DNA from: Treponema denticola ATCC 35405
GTDB taxonomy: Bacteria; Spirochaetota; Spirochaetia; Treponematales; Treponemataceae
Assembly: GCF_000008185.1 (NCBI RefSeq)
Contig: NC_002967.9
Coordinates: 2,604,001-2,668,000, forward strand
Direction: 5' to 3'
Length of the DNA stretch: 64,000 nt
The notes below the pieces were generated by a model. The model was not told the DNA's origin and did no database searches. It saw nothing but the letters and a program-made list of their open reading frames with translations. Of the stretch, positions 10,601 to 19,554 are shown piece by piece. How positions within the stretch are numbered: the stretch's first letter is position 1; every line of letters starts with the position of its first letter. The position numbers and the translations under genes were made by a program.

Positions 10601-12224
10601 ATTACCTTCATTGATAATAGACGATTATATCAACAGAAAAATAAAACCTGAATATACAAAATTTAACGAACTATTATCCTATAAACAGATAGCAAAACTT
10701 TTATCCAAAAATGCTGTCGAAAAATTAAAAAATAATCCGGCTTTTATTTTTAATATTATATCGCAAACAAAACAATCCGGTATATTTAAAAATAAGTCTA
10801 TTGATGACATAATAGAAAAATTTTCAGATGATTTTTTACAAAATATAAACAACCTTCTAAATTTTACGGCTTTAAATTTACTTGCAAATGCGGCTGATGT
10901 ATTTATTACGACAACCAATGATAAAATTGAATCCTTATTTAATTTCGGTCAAAATAGAACTATAGAAAAAATTGCAAGATTAATAGAATCATCTACATAT
11001 AATACGGTAAATATTAAAACAGAAAGCGAAATTTCGTCACACCTTGTTATTCCGATAAATTCTTATAATCATCAAACAGGAAATACTGTAACAGGTTATT
11101 TGGTTTTTGTATCAAATAAAGAAATAAATAACTTCGGCAATTTTGGAATACGTTTCTGCCTAAACATTGAAAATATATTTTCATTTTTAATAGAAAGTTA
11201 TAAGGTACAACAGGAAGCAGCTACAGATAAACTGACATCGGCACTCACAAAAAAATACACTGAAAATGCATTAACCGATATTTTAAGGGCTTCCAAAATA
11301 AGTAACAGCTCGTTCAGTATCCTAATGTATGATCTGGATAAATTTAAAAAAGTAAACGACACCTTCGGGCACCAGATGGGTGATACGGTTTTAAAAGCGA
11401 CAGCTAAAACTGCATTGGGTGTATTAAAAAAAGGACAAATACTCGGACGAGTCGGCGGAGAAGAATTTGTTATTCTACTCCCGAATACGGAAAAAAAACA
11501 AGCTTTAATAATAGCAGAAAAAATCAGAAAACAAGTAGAAGCGTTGCATTTTGATAATCCGGCTATTAGGATAACTATCAGCATGGGTATAGCTGTATTT
11601 CCCACACATGGTACAGCAGAAAAAGATCTATTGTCAAAAGTAGACCAAGCCTTATATGCTGCAAAAAATTGGGGAAGGAATCAAACAGTCGTATGGGAAG
11701 AAGATCTTGAATCTATCAAAAAAAAGGCAGATAGGTTAGCCGGAATATTAACAGGCAATACCATAAACGATACAAAAAATATTCTAAGCTTTATCGATAC
11801 GGCTTCACTCATACGGCATTCCATATCAAAAACACAAAGGCTCGAAATTTGTCTTGAAAAAATAATAGACAGTACAGGCGCCGATTCAGGAATCTTTATA
11901 TGCCCTGTCAAGGAAAAGAGGCCTAAAAGAATCTTTAAATATAAACCTGTTTCAAAGCTGGAATTTCCCGTAAATAGAGACTTTATAATCGAAGTTATGT
12001 CCGAAAAAAAAGAGCTATGCAAAATAGACTGGGAAAACATTTCGGGAAGAAGCGCTATAACGGGAATCCCCAACTGGAATTCTACCATTCTTGTACCTGT
12101 AATCCTAAAGGATGAAATAAAGGCTATAATCTATCTTGTAGTTGAAATCAGAAAAAGAAAGTTCGGAACGGAAGAGGTAAACTTAGCAAGTCTATTTGCC
12201 GGCTTAATTGCTCCATTCTTTTAA
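7644..12224 (+). CDS. C-terminal piece of second giant paralogue: STAND ATPase–TPR–GAF–GGDEF–GAF
   Basis: The frame is open from 7644, after a stop at 7641. The first Met (7929) is not a plausible native start because it lies after the Walker A motif GPFGIGKT (7863–7886). The order of domains copies the upstream paralogue: ATPase with IIDDIHLI, TPR-like repeats including NLGTNLLYSGNYKEAERTY, a divergent GAF, GGDEF with DLDKFKKVNDTFGH and GGEEF (11454–11468), and a terminal GAF-like domain. No RxxD inhibitory site is present. The piece is probably expressed as part of one frameshifted protein, or is a damaged gene. The downstream coding sequence shows no decay. Confidence 0.82.
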   Translation, partial: NQYTKTQKKPYPFYEIISDINYSINTDYNISTPINIIKNQQFPINRKKEKNEIFSVFKQAKTSKAENKNILITGPFGIGKTYFLSEIYFLLLLEKMDVYYIPNLNNIDDITFILYLIKSLFLKNSLIQKDHEKKLTSIIDALKSEIEINEDIQRIKALKYKLINLITGLILENALSQPIVFIIDDIHLISEFITKAILYLTIENSDKKNIILIQSANESLINNNQNAKTLIKTLSNQTSIKKINLQSLSEAETEALIRNTINIRNIPEILLKKIYSNTSGNPLFINEALKELTISGELKKDKSMELCKLSDRLSNPSIPIPISTNIQQSVRKQIKNLNKDELHFLKDLCIFQTSFKAESLPKMLNVTDSDVKKYIPKLLEQNIIKKTTKQHANEYSIINKILQKTLYDELDYAYRLEVHKKIIQRIKTKKTININEFIWHAEKSELFEEAVNYCIKYKDKIKKQCTHIAYIEIFEKVYLFVPNTDKNSKLDILLILAESYLENEDMIGCRKKIEIAEKIISNFDSNKIAAAQVLIIKAIQEIQSNEKSEQIAKSLATAKKFTAETNDTYTQLLLDKAKIAFLQYNKKYAEAADEAKKIILKCGNSKEFTSLKTKALLNLGTNLLYSGNYKEAERTYLETLRNAKKIGNTNIEDTACNNLAVIQERAYKNFDASVVYYERILKNNNVSGNTVAEILALLNLSVAYLHLFNYEKAYEACNQSIKKMMQNFDTDRIFFAHTIIYEIYLSLCMYDKVDESELEISKILKNKSIYKDPLDISIFKQTKRNFYYAMGHFETDIEIFEKNVEYQKDVKDLLEVFSSLCITLNEIAEGKINSIEKLEEELLVITSTQVFLERIYLLFYELVYLIRKIIIFRSDIDFKKIVKIILGINCHSNQPLIKAPLLFLEAYIYPENSEKKLTEALYLLENKYMTDLSIDINIKLGMIHLKKNNINMAMINFVEAQKLINIFIKKIPLKFKASYFNSHHYGLPSLIIDDYINRKIKPEYTKFNELLSYKQIAKLLSKNAVEKLKNNPAFIFNIISQTKQSGIFKNKSIDDIIEKFSDDFLQNINNLLNFTALNLLANAADVFITTTNDKIESLFNFGQNRTIEKIARLIESSTYNTVNIKTESEISSHLVIPINSYNHQTGNTVTGYLVFVSNKEINNFGNFGIRFCLNIENIFSFLIESYKVQQEAATDKLTSALTKKYTENALTDILRASKISNSSFSILMYDLDKFKKVNDTFGHQMGDTVLKATAKTALGVLKKGQILGRVGGEEFVILLPNTEKKQALIIAEKIRKQVEALHFDNPAIRITISMGIAVFPTHGTAEKDLLSKVDQALYAAKNWGRNQTVVWEEDLESIKKKADRLAGILTGNTINDTKNILSFIDTASLIRHSISKTQRLEICLEKIIDSTGADSGIFICPVKEKRPKRIFKYKPVSKLEFPVNRDFIIEVMSEKKELCKIDWENISGRSAITGIPNWNSTILVPVILKDEIKAIIYLVVEIRKRKFGTEEVNLASLFAGLIAPFF

Positions 12225-12225
12225 G

Positions 12226-12297
12226 TCGGGCAGGGGGGATTTGAACCCCCGACTTCTTGGTCCCGAACCAAGCGCGCTACCCCTGCGCTACTGCCCG
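12226..12297 (-). tRNA. tRNA-Pro (CGG)
   Basis: Read on the minus strand, CGGGCAG and CTGCCCG pair as the acceptor stem. The anticodon stem CTTGG/CCAAG encloses loop TTCGGGA, giving anticodon CGG. The T-arm contains GGTTCAAATCC. The C1–G72 pair and A73 fit bacterial tRNA-Pro. CCA is not encoded. The gene begins immediately after the stop codon of the plus-strand GGDEF gene. Confidence 0.93.
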
Positions 12298-12318
12298 TAA
12301 ATAGGTAGCCATAAAAAC

Positions 12319-12351
12319 AAAAAGCTCACCACTAAAGGCGGTGAGCTTTTT
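12319..12351. terminator. Bidirectional terminator hairpin between two tRNAs
   Basis: The 12-bp stem AAAAAGCTCACC (12319–12330) / GGTGAGCTTTTT (12340–12351) has a 9-nt loop. On the minus strand it is followed by a broken T run and would end the tRNA-Asp transcript before tRNA-Pro. The run of T on the plus strand could also stop readthrough from the GGDEF gene. Confidence 0.75.
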
Positions 12352-12426
12352 CGGGAGCGACGGGGCTCGAACCCGCGATCTCCGGCGTGACAGGCCAGCG
12401 CGATAAACCAGCTTCGCTACGCCCCC
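12352..12426 (-). tRNA. tRNA-Asp (GTC)
   Basis: On the minus strand the acceptor stem is GGGGGCG/CGCTCCC with G73. The anticodon stem CTGGC/GCCGG encloses loop CTGTCAC, giving anticodon GTC. The T-arm has GGTTCGAGCC. CCA is not encoded. Confidence 0.94.
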
Positions 12427-12439
12427 ATAAGGTTTAGCC

Positions 12440-12468
12440 ATTCTATCAAAAATAAAAAAAAATGTCAA
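12440..12468 (-). promoter_or_regulatory. tRNA-Asp promoter
   Basis: On the minus strand TTGACA (12463–12468), a 17-nt T-rich spacer and TAGAAT (12440–12445) give a near-perfect sigma-70 promoter 13 nt before the mature tRNA 5' end. Confidence 0.8.
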
Positions 12469-12486
12469 TAGTTTTTACGAAAAATA

Positions 12487-12515
12487 TTGCAAAAATATCG
12501 TTTTTAGAGTATAGT
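12487..12515 (+). promoter_or_regulatory. Promoter of the C69 dipeptidase gene
   Basis: TTGCAA (12487–12492), a 17-nt spacer and TATAGT (12510–12515) predict a start near 12522 and a leader of about 30 nt that includes the Shine-Dalgarno GAGG at 12543–12546. Confidence 0.65.
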
Positions 12516-12552
12516 TTTATTTGTAAATATAATTTAACATATGAGGAAAAAT

Positions 12553-14004
12553 ATGAATAATGTAAAATCTTTTTCGGCACATACCGACTGTACAACAGTG
12601 CTGGTAGGCAAAAAAGCCAGCATCGACGGCTCAATTCTCATTGCAAGAAATGAGGATTTTCACTTGGCAATAAGCCCCAAAATATTTGTTTTAGAAAAGG
12701 CGGTAAACGAAGCAAACCGCATTTATAAATCTAAAAACACAGGCGTGGAAATTCCCCTCCCTGCAAAAGCATACCGCTACACCTCCGTTCCGCAAGCTTA
12801 TCCGAATGATAAGGAAAACCAAGGCGTTTACGGCGAAGCGGGAATCAACGAAAAAAACGTAGCCTTGAGCTCTACCGAAAGCGTCTACGGAAACGCTAAG
12901 GTACTTGCATATGACCCGTTGGTAAAAAACGGAATTGCAGAAGATGCAATCAACGACATCGTTCTCCCATTTATAAACTCTGCAAGGGAAGGCGTAAGCT
13001 ATTTGGGAAAACTCATCGAAAAATACGGTTCTGCAGAGGGTAACGGTATTTTGTTTGCCGACCTCGATGAGATTTGGTATATGGAAATTCCCTGCGGACA
13101 TCATTGGGTTGCCGTAAGAATTCCCGATGACTGCTATGCCGTAGCTCCAAATCAGGTTTCAATCGAAAAAATCGATTTTAAAAAGCCCGATTATTATATG
13201 TGGTCAAAGGGTATCAAGGAATTTGTAAATGAGCATAAGCTGAATCCTGACAGGGATGGTTTTAACTTTAGACATATCTTTGGAACATCAAGCGAAAAAG
13301 ACAGGGTTTACAACACTCCCAGAGCTTGGTTTGCTCAAAAATATCTTAATCCCGAAATAGAGCAATCTCCGGTATCCAACGATATTCCTTTTATCCAAAA
13401 AGCAAACCGTCTTATCTCGGTTGAAGATGTCGAATACATACTAAGCTCTCACTATAATGAAACGGAATTTGATCCTATCGGCATAGGCAATAGTGAGTTT
13501 AATAAAACACGCTTTAGAGGTATTTCTCTTTCACGTACAGCCGAATCCCATATTTTACAATTAAGACCTAAATCTCCAAAAAGGCTTGAAGGAATACAGT
13601 GGCTGGCACTCGGGACAACAGCATTTGTTCCGTATATTCCGTTTTTTACAAATATTTTGGATACTCCGACGGCCTATAAAAGAATGACCCGTATGGTTTC
13701 TACCGATAATGCTTACTGGTTATTTAAGCTAATCGGCCATTTTGTTGAAGCCCATTACTCCGCATTTAAGGATGATAATAATGCCTATCTTATCGAAATG
13801 CAAAGTTACGGAAGAGCCAGAGTAAAAGAGATTACCGACGCAGCGGCTAAAATACCTGCAAAATCTTTAAGCGAATTTTTAACTGAAGAAAACCGCAAAA
13901 CAGCAGAGCATGTATTAAAAAGAACAAAAGAATATCTTTCCGATTTGATGTTGGAATCGTTTAAGTATTCAAAACTTTCATTTACAATGGATAAAAACCT
14001 TTAA
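12553..14004 (+). CDS. C69-family dipeptidase
   Basis: This is an N-terminal-nucleophile peptidase of family C69 (PepD-like), which cleaves dipeptides and probably serves amino-acid nutrition in this peptide-fermenting bacterium. The nucleophile is the Cys of DCTTVLVGKKASIDGS near the N-terminus, followed by the family motif LIARNEDFH. About 483 residues is normal for the family. An in-frame ATG lies at 12541, but GAGG at 12543–12546 overlaps it and is well placed for the ATG at 12553, which was chosen. No export signal is seen before the Cys. A strong terminator hairpin follows. Confidence 0.88.
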   Translation: MNNVKSFSAHTDCTTVLVGKKASIDGSILIARNEDFHLAISPKIFVLEKAVNEANRIYKSKNTGVEIPLPAKAYRYTSVPQAYPNDKENQGVYGEAGINEKNVALSSTESVYGNAKVLAYDPLVKNGIAEDAINDIVLPFINSAREGVSYLGKLIEKYGSAEGNGILFADLDEIWYMEIPCGHHWVAVRIPDDCYAVAPNQVSIEKIDFKKPDYYMWSKGIKEFVNEHKLNPDRDGFNFRHIFGTSSEKDRVYNTPRAWFAQKYLNPEIEQSPVSNDIPFIQKANRLISVEDVEYILSSHYNETEFDPIGIGNSEFNKTRFRGISLSRTAESHILQLRPKSPKRLEGIQWLALGTTAFVPYIPFFTNILDTPTAYKRMTRMVSTDNAYWLFKLIGHFVEAHYSAFKDDNNAYLIEMQSYGRARVKEITDAAAKIPAKSLSEFLTEENRKTAEHVLKRTKEYLSDLMLESFKYSKLSFTMDKNL

Positions 14005-14025
14005 AGGATGTCAAACCGTAAAATT

Positions 14026-14056
14026 AAAGCCCCAAGAATTTTCTTGGGGCTTTTGT
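14026..14056. terminator. Terminator between convergent dipeptidase and chemotaxis receptor genes
   Basis: AAAGCCCCAAGAA and TTCTTGGGGCTTT pair around a short loop, with TTTTGTTCTTTT following on the plus strand and A/T flanks on both sides, so it can act in both directions. Confidence 0.85.
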
Positions 14057-14065
14057 TCTTTTGAC

Positions 14066-16393
14066 TTATTCTCTAATTAGAACATTTAACTTGGATATTG
14101 AAGAACCTGTTTGAGATTCTACCTCTCTGGTTTTTACAATAGCCTGATCCAAGGTATTAATACTGTTCAGCATCTCTGAAATTTCAGAATTAACTTGCTC
14201 CGTCGCATCTAGAAGATTCTTAAAACTGTTTGAAATATCCGAACGCGTTCGGCTGATATTATCCTTCTCTTTTTGCACATTAGTAAACTCTTCTAAAAGA
14301 GTGTTCATAATCGAATCCATTTTCTCCGTTTGAGAGCTTACATCGGAAATGAAGCTTGAAATATTAGCCAGAATATTTTGAAAATCAAAAACTTTTTGAT
14401 TTATATCGTCAAAGCTTTTTTGAAGTACTCCGGAAGCCTCTGCCGACTGCCGAATGGTATTATTTATTCGGCTTAATATCTTGCCGGTAGAATCCGCCTC
14501 CGATGCGGAGCCTTCTGCAAGTTTTCTTATCTCATCGGCAACAACGGCAAACCCCTTACCCGCATCACCCGCATGAGCCGCTTCTATAGCTGCATTCATT
14601 GCCAAAAGGTTGGTTTGTTCTGCCAAGGCTGTAATAAGCTGATTAGCTTCAAGAAGTACCTCGGAGCTTTGGTAGATATTTCCTATAATTGCAGTAACTT
14701 TTGCCAAATTATCCTTGCCTGTTTTGCTGGCATCTGAAAGCAAAGCAAAACCTTCATTTATTGTCTTAAATTTATCGGATAAATCATTCGTTAAATTATT
14801 AAGCCCTTTTATTTGTAAAACAGTATTTTCTACAGCCCTTGATTGATTTTCAATTCCTTGCGAAATATTCTCCAAAAATAAATTAAGGCTGTCTGTAGCG
14901 GTTTGAGTTCCTCTTAATTCTCCATCTTGTACCGTAATTTCTTGTCTTACAGACTCGGCATATCCGGAAAGTTTTTTCATTGCATCTTCAGCTATGTCCA
15001 TATTTTCCGCTAGAGTAACTTCATGTTGTTTTAGTTCACCGCTTGTATTTTTTATTTCATCAAATAACAAACCTTTTTGCTTATTCGAGGCAATGAGCAT
15101 AGAGCTGAGTTCTTCAGCTTTTTTAGTTTCAAGATAATTTCTCCAAGCAAGACAAAAAGCTTGGGCGAACAAGAATCCCGAAAATCCGAAAGGCAAAAGG
15201 TTTCCTACATTAGAAAGCATCATACTGTAAAGAACATCGTTTATCGATGAAATGACTAAAAACAGAACACCGACAAAAATCGGAATACTCCCTACCCTCT
15301 TCCTGATTAAAAGTTTTATCACAAAATAAAAAGCATAAAAAACCTCTGCAAGAATGACTATTTGGTGATATGTAATCAATTTTCCGTAAATGTATGCAGG
15401 TGTAACTAAGATAAACAGAAAATAGGCAAGAGCTTCTATCGATATGATTTTATAGATAATACCGTTCGTATCATCTTTATAAAGAGATCTAAAATATGTG
15501 AATATAAAAAATCCTACAGATGCAAAAGTAAGATAATCCAACTTTGTGATGAGCTCCCACGAGGCTGAAGGGAAGATATACTTGAATGCATATCCTAGCA
15601 CAAGATTTCTAAGTACAACAACTAAAGTAAAAAATATAAAAAACAAAAGACTTTTATTTTTAGGATGAAAGATAAAAAGAGCCAAGTGATAAAAGATTAT
15701 TGCAATACAGAAACCAAAAACAAAGATGTCTACAAAACGTTTATCTAAAATCGATTTCTCCATAGCTTCTTTAGTGCCTATACTGATCGGATGATAAATT
15801 CCTCCGCGTGAATGGGCAAAGTTTGAAACTTGAATTGCAATATAAATTTCGGTACGGCCATGAGGAATATCATAGATAATATCATCCATACCGGTTTTTG
15901 AATTTTCTTTTGAAGAAGCAGGATTACCTGCCCTCATAACTTCCTCTCCGTCAACAAAAAAGGCCCAGGCCGAAACGGGGGACGCAGTTTTTAAGGTAAG
16001 CTTAGGAGCTTTTTGCGGCAATAAAATTTTAAATGTATAGGTTCCGCTTCCTAAATTTGAAAGCTTTGTTCCGTCTGAAAGAACAGCTTTGTTCCAGTCC
16101 ATAGGACATTGAATAAATACTTCGGCTTTTTCAATATCCTCTTTTGAAAAAACGAACTTATTATTGTAAAAGCCCGTTTCACCGTTTAATGTTAAAATCG
16201 GTGAAGACCTAAAATCGGCATTTCGTAGGTCTAAAATACCTCGTTTTATTTCTTCAGAAAAACATGATAAGCCTATCGATAAAAAAAGGCATAAAGCCGC
16301 AAAAAATTTTATCGGCTTTTTTTCTTTGTTTTTTAAATCTCTAAGAGTTTTGTTCCTGTATTGCAGCAGGATTTTGCACATTTTGAACTTCAT
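14066..16393 (-). CDS. 7TM-DISM methyl-accepting chemotaxis protein
   Basis: This chemoreceptor has a signal-peptide-like segment ([17 protein letters not shown]), a periplasmic beta-rich sensor resembling 7TMR-DISMED2, a block of about seven membrane helices (about residues 210–410), and a cytoplasmic signalling coiled coil. The MCP hairpin tip reads [20 protein letters not shown], followed by [14 protein letters not shown], which binds CheA/CheW. An upstream in-frame ATG at 16411 exists, but GAGGGAG 6 nt before the ATG at 16393 supports the latter. The gene overlaps the end of dnaX by 53 nt, suggesting translational coupling. The ligand is unknown; 7TM-DISM sensors often bind carbohydrates or small metabolites. 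Confidence 0.9.
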   Translation of the reverse strand: MKFKMCKILLQYRNKTLRDLKNKEKKPIKFFAALCLFLSIGLSCFSEEIKRGILDLRNADFRSSPILTLNGETGFYNNKFVFSKEDIEKAEVFIQCPMDWNKAVLSDGTKLSNLGSGTYTFKILLPQKAPKLTLKTASPVSAWAFFVDGEEVMRAGNPASSKENSKTGMDDIIYDIPHGRTEIYIAIQVSNFAHSRGGIYHPISIGTKEAMEKSILDKRFVDIFVFGFCIAIIFYHLALFIFHPKNKSLLFFIFFTLVVVLRNLVLGYAFKYIFPSASWELITKLDYLTFASVGFFIFTYFRSLYKDDTNGIIYKIISIEALAYFLFILVTPAYIYGKLITYHQIVILAEVFYAFYFVIKLLIRKRVGSIPIFVGVLFLVISSINDVLYSMMLSNVGNLLPFGFSGFLFAQAFCLAWRNYLETKKAEELSSMLIASNKQKGLLFDEIKNTSGELKQHEVTLAENMDIAEDAMKKLSGYAESVRQEITVQDGELRGTQTATDSLNLFLENISQGIENQSRAVENTVLQIKGLNNLTNDLSDKFKTINEGFALLSDASKTGKDNLAKVTAIIGNIYQSSEVLLEANQLITALAEQTNLLAMNAAIEAAHAGDAGKGFAVVADEIRKLAEGSASEADSTGKILSRINNTIRQSAEASGVLQKSFDDINQKVFDFQNILANISSFISDVSSQTEKMDSIMNTLLEEFTNVQKEKDNISRTRSDISNSFKNLLDATEQVNSEISEMLNSINTLDQAIVKTREVESQTGSSISKLNVLIRE

Positions 16394-18179
16394 TTTCTTC
16401 TCCCTCTTCACTTTCTGATATCAAATTCTTACATTCAACTATTTTTCCCATAAACACATCAGTTATGGTACGGATTTTTTCCGGTTCCTTAACCGTCTCC
16501 TCAACTTTATTTTCCGGTTGAGGCGGAATATATTCTTTTAAAATTAATTTAATTTTTTTTCCTGTAATTTCAGAAATAGAGTCGATAACCGTATCCTTTT
16601 GTTTTTGAATCAGCGTATAGTCAAACGAGCTGCGGGCAAAAAGTGTAAGGCTGTCTTCTTTTAAAATCCAATCCTTACTTTGACCTACAGCAGAAGACAA
16701 TATCCCGCTCTTTTCTAAAAGAGCTTCAATTAAAGGTTCTTTTAACTCCTCTACATTATTAAAAGCGTTCTCTACACTGCGGACAGTCTGAAGTACGGTT
16801 TCTTGTGCCTCATCTTTTTTTTCAAAAGAAACATTATCTGAAGGCACATTATTTGAAACCGGCTGTTTCTCTTCATTTTTTTTTTCGGTAAACACGTCCA
16901 ATTTATTGTCCCGTCTTAAAACGGCCTTAAATTGTTCGGTCAAACTGCCCGCATTGTCAAAAGGGCGCGGAGACTCCTTAGGCCGACTTTCCTCGCGATG
17001 CGGAAGAGGTCTTCCTGTTTCAACATCCGTCCTTCGGCTTGAAATAAGGCTCTTAGCTGCGTCAAAGGCGGTTTTTAAATCGGCAGGTGAGACATAATCG
17101 CCAAGCCAAGAAAGACGCGAAACGGCAAGCTCTAACTCATATCTTTGATCAATAGAAAACCTTAGGTCCTTAAAAAGTTGGAGCATTATACTTAGGGCTC
17201 TTTCTATTTGCACAGCCTCCCAGCCTTGCAGGATATCCTGCGGAAAGCGGTCGGCTCTTTGCCCGATAAGAGCTTCCTTTGTAATACCGTGCTTTACAAG
17301 TAAAAGGCTTCTAAAATAATCCGCACAATCCGAAACTACCTGCTCGACCGAGATTCCTCCCTGCAAAATTCCGTCCAAGATAGACAGGGCTTCTTGACCG
17401 TTTTTTGCAACACAGGCCGACACAAGCTTATTGATTGAATCGACGCCTGTAAGGCCGAGCTTTTCGTGTATCTTCTCAAAGGTTATATGCCCGTCCGAAA
17501 AGGCTGCAACTTGGTCAAAAAGAGTGTAAGCATCCCTTACGCTTCCGGTTGCCTCGCGGGCAATCCAATAAAGGGCCTCATCATCGGCACTTATCCCCAG
17601 CTCTGCAGCGGCATCTGCCAAGGCCTGCTTTAGTATCTCTATCGATACGAGCTTAAAATTAAACTGCTGACAGCGGCTTTTAATTGTTGCCGGAACCTTA
17701 TGAATTTCGGTGGTCGCAAAAATAAACACGACATAAGGAGGAGGCTCCTCTATCGTCTTTAATAGGGCATTAAAGGCACTTGTCGAAAGCATGTGAACTT
17801 CGTCAATTATATAAATTTTATACCTGTTCGAATTCGGAGGAAATAAAATCTCATCTTTTATCTGTCTTACATCATTTACACTCGTATTTGAAGCACCGTC
17901 AATTTCGATTACATCCAAACACGAACCGGCAGTAATTTCCTCACAAGAGGTACAATGGCCGCAAGGCGTAGGCCTAGGTCCCTCGGCACAGTTGAGCACC
18001 TTGGCCAAAATCCTGGCCGAACTTGTCTTTCCGCATCCCCTCGGACCCGAAAAAAGATAGGCATGGGCTATCTTACCTGCCTCAATCGATTTTTGCAATG
18101 TTGCGGCAACGAATTCCTGACCCAGCAAATCTTCAAAACGCTGAGGCCGCCTCCGTGTCGCTGTTACTTGATATTCCAT
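16341..18179 (-). CDS. dnaX: DNA polymerase III subunit gamma/tau
   Basis: DnaX is the clamp-loader ATPase of the replisome. The 612-residue protein shows Walker [10 protein letters not shown], the zinc-binding cysteines of [25 protein letters not shown] and the sensor region [10 protein letters not shown]. The C-terminal third (from about residue 360) is low-complexity and charged, as in tau forms. I did not see an obvious programmed frameshift site for a short gamma form. The ATG at 18179 is preceded 7 nt upstream by TGCTATACT, an extended -10, with no Shine-Dalgarno sequence, so the mRNA may be leaderless. Confidence 0.96.
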   Translation of the reverse strand: MEYQVTATRRRPQRFEDLLGQEFVAATLQKSIEAGKIAHAYLFSGPRGCGKTSSARILAKVLNCAEGPRPTPCGHCTSCEEITAGSCLDVIEIDGASNTSVNDVRQIKDEILFPPNSNRYKIYIIDEVHMLSTSAFNALLKTIEEPPPYVVFIFATTEIHKVPATIKSRCQQFNFKLVSIEILKQALADAAAELGISADDEALYWIAREATGSVRDAYTLFDQVAAFSDGHITFEKIHEKLGLTGVDSINKLVSACVAKNGQEALSILDGILQGGISVEQVVSDCADYFRSLLLVKHGITKEALIGQRADRFPQDILQGWEAVQIERALSIMLQLFKDLRFSIDQRYELELAVSRLSWLGDYVSPADLKTAFDAAKSLISSRRTDVETGRPLPHREESRPKESPRPFDNAGSLTEQFKAVLRRDNKLDVFTEKKNEEKQPVSNNVPSDNVSFEKKDEAQETVLQTVRSVENAFNNVEELKEPLIEALLEKSGILSSAVGQSKDWILKEDSLTLFARSSFDYTLIQKQKDTVIDSISEITGKKIKLILKEYIPPQPENKVEETVKEPEKIRTITDVFMGKIVECKNLISESEEGEENEVQNVQNPAAIQEQNS

Positions 18180-18186
18180 AGCTGAC

Positions 18187-18195
18187 AGTATAGCA
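18187..18195 (-). promoter_or_regulatory. dnaX extended -10 promoter, predicted leaderless
   Basis: The minus strand reads TGC then TATACT (18187–18192), an extended -10, with 7 nt to the ATG. The -35 region is weak (TTTAAT-like). Confidence 0.5.
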
Positions 18196-18330
18196 TAAAT
18201 TAGTCCAAAATTAAACTAGGCAACACATTCAATTTTCTATTAGAACTTACTTGAAAAAAAATATATTTTCTTTTAGTATTTTTGATATTCTTTTACAAAA
18301 AAACATACAACAATAGTAGAGGTGATAGTT

Positions 18331-19350
18331 ATGAAAAAATTAAGGAAAATTTTGACTTTATCTATTTTTATATGTTTTTGTTTCATTTTGTGCGCCTGCA
18401 CGGGATGTACAAATGTATTCCGCTTACAAAACATCGGAAAAGATGAGATTTCGATTGTAAGCTATAATGCACAGACCTTTTTTGATGCCGTAGAGGACGG
18501 CCGGGAATTCAAAGAATTCAAGGGTTCAAAGACAAAATGGTCTAAGGAAAAGTATGCTGAAAGGCTTTTCCGGCTAAAAGAGGCTGTTAATCTTTCATGT
18601 CTTGCCCTTGGTTTAGGGGAAAAGGCCATACCGGATATCCTTGTTTTACAGGAAATAGAAAGCCGTGCCGTTATAGATGATTTTTGTAAAATTCTCCCGA
18701 TGAATAACTCATACAAATACGCAGTCTTTATTCCTCCCCAAAACGGAGGGGCATTCAGCACTGCCCTGCTTTCAAAATTTCCTATAACCGAAACAAAGGT
18801 TTTTAATGTATATTCAGGCAAAAGGTCATTGCGGCCCCTGATTGAAACCAGAATTCGGATAGGCAATTCTACGGGGGATAACGAACTGGTGCTCTTAAAT
18901 GTTCATTGGAAGTCCAAGGTAGGAAACTCCGATACAGACTCCATTCGGAGGCAGCAGGAAGAACAGGCCTATAAAAGACTAAAAGAATTAAAAGCATCAG
19001 AGCCTCAAACGCCCTTTATCATATGCGGCGACTTTAATCAGACTCTGGAGGAATTTTCTCTTTTATCCGAATTTGACAACTGCTGGAATATTGAAGCCTA
19101 TCGGGCAGCAGCCCAAGAAGGAAGTCAACCCGCAGGAAGCTATTTTTACAAGGAAAGCTGGGAAGGAATCGATCATTTTTTCTATTCGGATAATTTAAGC
19201 GATGGGAAAAACTTCGATCTAAGCTTTTTTTGCGTAATTAACTTAAAACCGCTGACCGATACTTCCGGAAAACCCGATAAGTATTCCGTCTATTCAGGAA
19301 AGGGCTATTCGGATCATTTACCGATAGGCATAATTCTCAAAAGGCAATAA
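18331..19350 (+). CDS. Endonuclease/exonuclease/phosphatase-family lipoprotein
   Basis: This is a secreted or lipid-anchored member of the EEP superfamily, which cleaves phosphodiester bonds. A hydrophobic signal ending in LCAC gives a probable lipobox. The EEP core shows ISIVSYNAQTFF, LVLQEIES, NVHWKSK, CGDFNQT and SDHLPIG, covering the usual Asn, Glu, Asp/Asn and His catalytic positions. A GTG at 18322 would extend the frame, but AGAGG at 18318–18322 is spaced correctly for the ATG at 18331. The substrate (nucleic acid, lipid head group or nucleotide) cannot be told from sequence. A role in DNA scavenging is possible. Confidence 0.85.
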   Translation: MKKLRKILTLSIFICFCFILCACTGCTNVFRLQNIGKDEISIVSYNAQTFFDAVEDGREFKEFKGSKTKWSKEKYAERLFRLKEAVNLSCLALGLGEKAIPDILVLQEIESRAVIDDFCKILPMNNSYKYAVFIPPQNGGAFSTALLSKFPITETKVFNVYSGKRSLRPLIETRIRIGNSTGDNELVLLNVHWKSKVGNSDTDSIRRQQEEQAYKRLKELKASEPQTPFIICGDFNQTLEEFSLLSEFDNCWNIEAYRAAAQEGSQPAGSYFYKESWEGIDHFFYSDNLSDGKNFDLSFFCVINLKPLTDTSGKPDKYSVYSGKGYSDHLPIGIILKRQ

Positions 19351-19378
19351 TGTTTTTTAAGCGGTTCTATTTGTACCG

Positions 19379-19409
19379 ATAAAAAAACCGTTCATATAAA
19401 TGAACGGTT
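19379..19409 (-). terminator. Terminator of tRNA-Leu
   Basis: AACCGTTCA (19386–19394) and TGAACGGTT (19401–19409) form a perfect 9-bp stem. On the minus strand it is followed by a run of seven T, just downstream of tRNA-Leu. Confidence 0.8.
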
Positions 19410-19416
19410 AAACAAA

Positions 19417-19499
19417 TACCGGCGAAGGGACTTGAACCCTTACGGAGTCGCCCCCAATAGATTTTGAGTCTATCGTGTATACCATTTCACCACGCCGGC
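19417..19499 (-). tRNA. tRNA-Leu (CAA)
   Basis: On the minus strand the acceptor stem is GCCGGCG/CGCCGGT with A73. The anticodon stem ATAGA/TCTAT encloses CTCAAAA, giving anticodon CAA. A long variable arm (TGGGGGCGACTCCG) confirms a class II leucine tRNA. The T-arm has GGTTCAAGTCC. CCA is not encoded. Confidence 0.94.
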
Positions 19500-19509
19500 T
19501 CATTGAAGG

Positions 19510-19538
19510 CTTATTCTATCATAAAAATAAAACTTTGT
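19510..19538 (-). promoter_or_regulatory. tRNA-Leu promoter
   Basis: On the minus strand TTTACA, a 17-nt spacer and TAGAAT form a good promoter just before the tRNA. The insertion sequence begins only about 15 nt upstream of the -35 box, so it did not break the promoter. Confidence 0.7.
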
Positions 19539-19554
19539 AAAGCCCTCGCATTGA

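Noticed and set aside
7929-12224. Independent gene starting at the Met at 7929
   Set aside because: The Walker A motif and homology to the upstream paralogue lie before this codon, and no ribosome binding site is present; the protein must start earlier by frameshift.
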